Assembly: GCF_030148435.1 (NCBI RefSeq)
Contig: NZ_JASBTN010000008.1
Span: 1 to 44,717 of the forward strand
Source of the DNA: Aliiroseovarius sp.
GTDB taxonomy: Bacteria > Pseudomonadota > Alphaproteobacteria > Rhodobacterales > Rhodobacteraceae
Reading direction: 5' to 3'
DNA length: 44,717 nt
The stretch's first letter is position 1. Each line of letters begins with the position of its first letter. This document shows, in pieces, positions 41,527 to 44,717 of this stretch. A program made the position numbers and the translations under genes. The notes below the pieces were generated by a model that worked only from the letters and a program-made list of their open reading frames with translations, was not told the origin of the DNA and ran no database searches.

Positions 41527-41991
41527 ATGACACAGGAGACACCAAATCCCAGCGCGGACCAGGCGTTGATCCGCCCGGCCCGCCCGGAGGATGCGCGCCC
41601 GCTGACCCTGTGCATCGATGCGGCCTATGCGCGCTATCGCGCCCGGATCGCCGACCTGCCGCCGGTTTCGCTGGGCATCGAACAGGACATCGTCACCAAC
41701 TGCGTCTGGGTGGCGGAGGTTGGCGGAAAGATCGTGGCCGGTTTGGTCATGGTGCCGGGCCAGGGTTTCGTGAAACTGGCCAATCTTGCGGTTCATCCCG
41801 ATTTCGGCGGGCGCAGGCTGGGTCGCAAACTGATCGCGCTCTGCGAGGCCGAAGCGCGGCGGCGCGGGGCGGCCGAGGTGCGTCTGAACACCCATGTAGA
41901 CATGCCCGAGAACATCGCGCTCTACACCCGGTTGGGCTGGCAGGAGGTCGGGGTTAACGGCAATACGGTGACGATGGTCAAGAAGGTCTAG
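41527..41991 (+). CDS. GNAT-family N-acetyltransferase
   Basis: This 154-residue acetyltransferase has the GNAT core: the acetyl-CoA region is LAVHPDFGGRRLGRKLIALCEAEARRRG with the R/Q-x-x-G-x-G/A-type loop (GGRRLG), and the C-terminal part is LNTHVDMPENIALYTRLGW. The acceptor is unknown. The ATG at 41527 is chosen over the longer frame because homology begins there. Its stop overlaps the stop of the convergent LuxR-type gene (41988-41991). It may be a mobile resistance-type acetyltransferase or a metabolic one; nothing here decides that. Confidence 0.82.
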   Translation: MTQETPNPSADQALIRPARPEDARPLTLCIDAAYARYRARIADLPPVSLGIEQDIVTNCVWVAEVGGKIVAGLVMVPGQGFVKLANLAVHPDFGGRRLGRKLIALCEAEARRRGAAEVRLNTHVDMPENIALYTRLGWQEVGVNGNTVTMVKKV

Positions 41992-42623
41992 CGCGGTCCG
42001 CCCGAAAACTGCGACGAATAGTAATAGGCAATCGCCTGGGTGCGGTTCTTGACCGCCAGTTTCTCGTAGACGTTGGACAGGTGGAACTTGACCGTGTTGG
42101 TTGAAATCCCCAGCTCCTTCGCCAACTCGCGGTTGGACATGCCCTGGGCCAGCGCCTCGAGCATTGCGCGTTCCTTGCGCGACAGGCTGTGGATCGGATC
42201 CTGCTGCATCTTGCGCACGTCGATGAAGGGAAAGACCATCCTGCCCGCCGCCACCTCGGCGCAGGTTTCCAGAAGGCCCTCGACCTCGCCGGACCGCGCG
42301 GCGAACCCGGCTGCGCCCGCCTGCATCGCCAGGCGCGGAATTTCCCCGCTGTCCTCGCCATAGACCACCAGCCGCGGAGCATTGGCCTGGTCGCGCAAGA
42401 CCTCGATCAGCTTGGCGCCGCCCAGGGCGGGCAGGTTCCAGTCGACCACGCCGACCTGCACCGGCACCCGCATGACCGTGCCCAGAAACCCCTCGGCAGT
42501 GGCGGATGTGGCCACAAGAGAGAATCGGGGATCGCGCTCGAAAATCTCGGACATGGCGGACAGGACCAGCGGATTGCTGTCTGCCAGCATGATGTCCACA
42601 GGACGCCCAGTTTGCTCAACCAT
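41988..42623 (-). CDS. LuxR/NarL-type response regulator with atypical receiver
   Basis: This 211-residue regulator has an N-terminal receiver domain (about residues 8-125) with the presumed phosphoacceptor Asp in VGVVDWNLPALGG. A C-terminal LuxR helix-turn-helix (LSRKERAMLEALAQGMSNRELAKELG, TVKFHLSNVYEKLAVKNR) follows. The receiver is degenerate: the acid pocket has LADSN instead of a DD pair, the conserved Thr/Ser position reads VYGEDSG and the conserved Lys is replaced in GFAARSG. It may therefore act without normal phosphorylation. It is divergent from the aminotransferase-mtkA operon, so it is the obvious candidate regulator of the serine-cycle genes. No sensor kinase is adjacent. Confidence 0.85.
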   Translation of the reverse strand: MVEQTGRPVDIMLADSNPLVLSAMSEIFERDPRFSLVATSATAEGFLGTVMRVPVQVGVVDWNLPALGGAKLIEVLRDQANAPRLVVYGEDSGEIPRLAMQAGAAGFAARSGEVEGLLETCAEVAAGRMVFPFIDVRKMQQDPIHSLSRKERAMLEALAQGMSNRELAKELGISTNTVKFHLSNVYEKLAVKNRTQAIAYYYSSQFSGGPR

Positions 42624-42653
42624 CTGTTTTCACACCCGGAATCAGAAAAACCT

Positions 42654-42710
42654 ACCCGTTCGGGTGGTTCGAATTTGCGTATACCGTCGAATACTTACCA
42701 TAATGGGTAG
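42654..42710. promoter_or_regulatory. Regulatory region of the serine-cycle operon
   Basis: The spacer between the LuxR-type gene and the aminotransferase gene holds ACCCGTTCGGGT (42654-42665) and TACCATAATGGGTA (42696-42709), both built on TACCC/GGGTA half-sites. A plus-strand promoter candidate, TTGCGT (42675-42680), 18 nt, CATAAT (42699-42704), overlaps the second site. Two related sites flanking a promoter fit activator or repressor binding, possibly by the adjacent LuxR-type protein. Confidence 0.5.
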
Positions 42711-42840
42711 GGAAACCCCCACCCAATTAGATACCCGAAAGCAGTAGTAAGTTCCGTTGTGCGATCTGGCAAGCCCGGGTTTTCTGACCCTCAAGCAAGA
42801 CACCGGGCCGGATCGGCCCCCGTTCGCGAGGGTATCGCAT

Positions 42841-44082
42841 ATGACAGTTCAGATCTTTCCGCCGCTCGAAATTCCCGAGACATTGGCGGCCGGGCCGGGG
42901 CCGGGCAACACGGATGCCCGCGTGCTGAAGGCCTTTGCCGGGGCCGGGATTGCCGACCACATGCACGGTGACGTGCTGCGCGGCATGGTGGAATGCAAGC
43001 ACATGCTGCGCCGCCTCTGGGGCACCACCAACACCTACACTTTCGCCGTCGCCGGCACCGGGTGGAGTGGCCTGGACACCATGTTCGCCGCCGTCATGCC
43101 GGGCGACAGGGTGGTGGCCTTCTCGAACGGCACCTTTTCCGGCATCGACGCGCTGACCCTGCGCATCAAGGCGGCCACGCCAACTGAGCACGCCGCCAAT
43201 CCGCTGGACCCGCAGGCGGCATCGGTGATCGTGATCGACGTGCCGCACGGTACCTCCGTCACCGGCGAGATGGTCGAGGCCGCGCTGGCCGAACACAAGC
43301 CGAAATGGGCCTTCATGGCGCATTGGGAGACCGGATCGGGCCGGATCAACGATCTGCGCGGCTTCTCGGATGCCTGCGAGAAACACGGCGCGATGGGCCT
43401 GGTGGACGCGGTGTCCTCGCTGGGTGTGGAAGATTTCGCGATCGATGATTTCCCCGGCGTGGCCGGTTGGGCGTCCTGCCCGCAAAAGGGTCTGTGCTGC
43501 CTGCCACTGACCTATGCACCGGTCAGCTTTACCGACGCCTATATCGACAGCCTGCACACCTCGGGCGCCTACAGCTATGTGCACAATCCGCTGTTCGAAG
43601 CGCGCCACTGGGGCATCCTCGACGGGCAGGACGCGGACAAGGGCAGCTATCACCGCACCCATTCCGCCTATGCCGTGTCGGCGCTGCATGAAAGCCTGCG
43701 CCTGGTGCTGGCGGACGGGCTGGCCAAACGCGCCCATGCCTATCGCACCCACGAGGCCGTTCTGCGCGAGGCGCTGGTTGCGATGGGCTGCGAAGTGACC
43801 TCGAACATGACCAGCCTCGTGGTGCTGAACCTGCCGCCCGCGCTGGCGGGGCGCGAGATGGAGCTGGTACAGAACTGCCGCGCGCGCGGTTTTGGCATCT
43901 GGCCGACGCTCTCGGCCCCGGTGCAGGTGCGTATCGGCATTCTGAACCTGCTGGATCGGGGTGTGATCACCCGCATCGTGCAACTTTTCGCCGAGGCTCT
44001 GGAGGAGCTGGGCGGAGAGGTCGACCACGACAGTGTCACCGCCATTCTGGACAGCCGCTACGGCACCTGCGTGGCCGCGTAA
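42841..44082 (+). CDS. sgaA: Class V PLP-dependent aminotransferase, likely serine--glyoxylate aminotransferase
   Basis: This 413-residue aminotransferase heads the serine-cycle operon, where serine--glyoxylate aminotransferase is expected to convert serine and glyoxylate to hydroxypyruvate and glycine. It has the family's GPGPGNTDARVLKA start, VDAVSSLGVEDFAIDDF and the PLP lysine at K216 (SCPQKGLCC). It is divergent from typical SgaA, which has FVPGPTNIPDRV and GSQKGLM. The substrate could therefore be another amino donor with glyoxylate. The ATG at 42841 gives the homologous start; a GAGGG lies 8 nt upstream. mtkA begins 24 nt downstream. Confidence 0.75.
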   Translation: MTVQIFPPLEIPETLAAGPGPGNTDARVLKAFAGAGIADHMHGDVLRGMVECKHMLRRLWGTTNTYTFAVAGTGWSGLDTMFAAVMPGDRVVAFSNGTFSGIDALTLRIKAATPTEHAANPLDPQAASVIVIDVPHGTSVTGEMVEAALAEHKPKWAFMAHWETGSGRINDLRGFSDACEKHGAMGLVDAVSSLGVEDFAIDDFPGVAGWASCPQKGLCCLPLTYAPVSFTDAYIDSLHTSGAYSYVHNPLFEARHWGILDGQDADKGSYHRTHSAYAVSALHESLRLVLADGLAKRAHAYRTHEAVLREALVAMGCEVTSNMTSLVVLNLPPALAGREMELVQNCRARGFGIWPTLSAPVQVRIGILNLLDRGVITRIVQLFAEALEELGGEVDHDSVTAILDSRYGTCVAA

Positions 44083-44106
44083 ACGCCACGCTTTAGGGAG
44101 GAAACC

Positions 44107-44717
44107 ATGGATATTCACGAATATCAGGCCAAGGAAATCCTGGCGAAATTCGGTGTCGAAGTGCCCTCGGGCGCTCTGGCCTACAGCCCGGAGCAGGCCG
44201 CCTATCGCGCCCGCGAACTGGGCGGTGACAAGTGGATCGTCAAGGCGCAGGTCCATGCGGGCGGCCGTGGCAAGGCGGGCGGCGTGCGGCTCTGCGACAC
44301 GGAAAACGAGATCTACGAGGCCTGCGACGACATGTTCGGCCGCAAGCTGGTCACGCATCAGACCGGGCCGGAAGGCAAGGGTATCTACCGCGTCTATGTC
44401 GAAAGCACGGTGCAGATCGACCGCGAGATCTACCTGGGCTTCGTGCTGGACCGCACCAGCCAGCGGGTGATGATCGTCGCCTCCTCCGAGGGCGGCATGG
44501 AGATCGAGGAAATCTCGGCCGAACGACCCGAGAGCATCGTGCGCTCAATCGTCGAGCCCGCCGTCGGTCTTCGGGAATTCCAGGCCCGCGAGATCGCCTT
44601 CAAACTGGGGCTGGAGCCGCATCTGATCCAGCACATGGTGCGTACGCTTCAGGGCTGTTACGCCGCTTTCAGCGATCTGGACGCGACCATGGTCGAGATC
44701 AACCCGCTGGTGGTCAC
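44107..44717 (+). CDS. mtkA: Malate--CoA ligase beta subunit, 3' truncated by window edge
   Basis: This is the N-terminal 203 residues of MtkA, beginning [20 protein letters not shown], the standard ATP-grasp start, with a GGAGGAAACC ribosome-binding site. From 44263 it matches window bases 1-455 with 14 substitutions, mostly at third codon positions; two are amino-acid changes (Asp to Glu and Gln to Arg). It follows the aminotransferase gene by 24 nt. If the window closes on itself, this is the 5' end of the gene whose 3' end opens the window. Otherwise it is a second copy. Confidence 0.9.
   Translation, partial: MDIHEYQAKEILAKFGVEVPSGALAYSPEQAAYRARELGGDKWIVKAQVHAGGRGKAGGVRLCDTENEIYEACDDMFGRKLVTHQTGPEGKGIYRVYVESTVQIDREIYLGFVLDRTSQRVMIVASSEGGMEIEEISAERPESIVRSIVEPAVGLREFQAREIAFKLGLEPHLIQHMVRTLQGCYAAFSDLDATMVEINPLVV
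44263..44717 (+). repeat. mtkA: Terminal near-repeat, right copy (mtkA)
   Basis: This is the right copy of the 455-bp near-identical segment. The substitutions are mostly silent and codon-aware, which indicates two real alleles or paralogues rather than random read errors. It is consistent with a circular element assembled from two strains or with a duplicated gene. Confidence 0.9.

Overview
The window is GC-rich (about 63-65 percent by eye) and reads as an alphaproteobacterial accessory replicon, most likely from Rhodobacterales (Roseobacter group). The main evidence is an intact repABC plasmid replication and partition module with its antisense RNA and two identical parS palindromes, together with serine-cycle genes, a dimethylglycine/sarcosine-type dehydrogenase, nadABC and dense operons with 1-4 nt overlaps. 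The first 455 bases (inside mtkA) match the last 455 bases (44263-44717) with 14 substitutions by my count. The window may therefore be a roughly 44.26 kb circular plasmid whose ends come from two alleles, or part of a larger replicon with two mtkA copies.

Layout. (1) 42841-44717, then 1-7779: a plus-strand carbon operon with a class V aminotransferase (SgaA position), mtkA, mtkB, hydroxypyruvate reductase, malyl-CoA lyase, glycerate 2-kinase and PEP synthase. (2) 7836-12193: a minus-strand operon of di-heme peroxidase and PhnD/PhnC/PhnE-type ABC transporter, divergent from a MntR/DtxR-like regulator, with a DtxR-like palindrome over the promoter. (3) 12796-17708: a ferric-reductase-like membrane protein, a saccharopine-dehydrogenase-like protein, a small membrane protein and a copper-type P1B ATPase. 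(4) 17782-21568: a translationally coupled triad of beta-CASP RNase-like protein, AMP-phosphorylase-type enzyme and PRPP synthetase. (5) 21726-24578: a YVTN beta-propeller with two tiny upstream ORFs, a sigma-region-4-only protein and an ECF sigma factor that share one Cys motif, and a secreted small protein behind an FNR-type box. (6) 24861-26138: a CBS-BON protein and an orphan Rieske protein. (7) 26441-29937: nadA-nadB-nadC behind a perfect 16-bp inverted repeat. (8) 30025-34761 (minus): a 2-oxoacid:ferredoxin oxidoreductase (KorA/KorB type) with a GltD-like iron-sulfur flavoprotein. (9) 35103-38676: repA-repB-ctRNA-repC-parS. (10) 38679-42623: the dehydrogenase, a GNAT protein and a LuxR-type regulator divergent from the carbon operon.

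How it may work together (inference): the dehydrogenase would yield C1 units and glycine; serine made from these would enter the serine cycle encoded here (aminotransfer, hydroxypyruvate reduction, glycerate phosphorylation, malate activation and malyl-CoA cleavage). glyA, ppc, eno and mdh are not in the window and would have to be elsewhere. The central block combines metal handling with a nucleotide-salvage triad and an FNR-type site, which suggests a metal or low-oxygen response package. The least conventional parts are the DtxR-box/di-heme/Phn-like operon, the sigma pair with matching cysteine spacing, and the RNase/phosphorylase/PRPP-synthetase triad.
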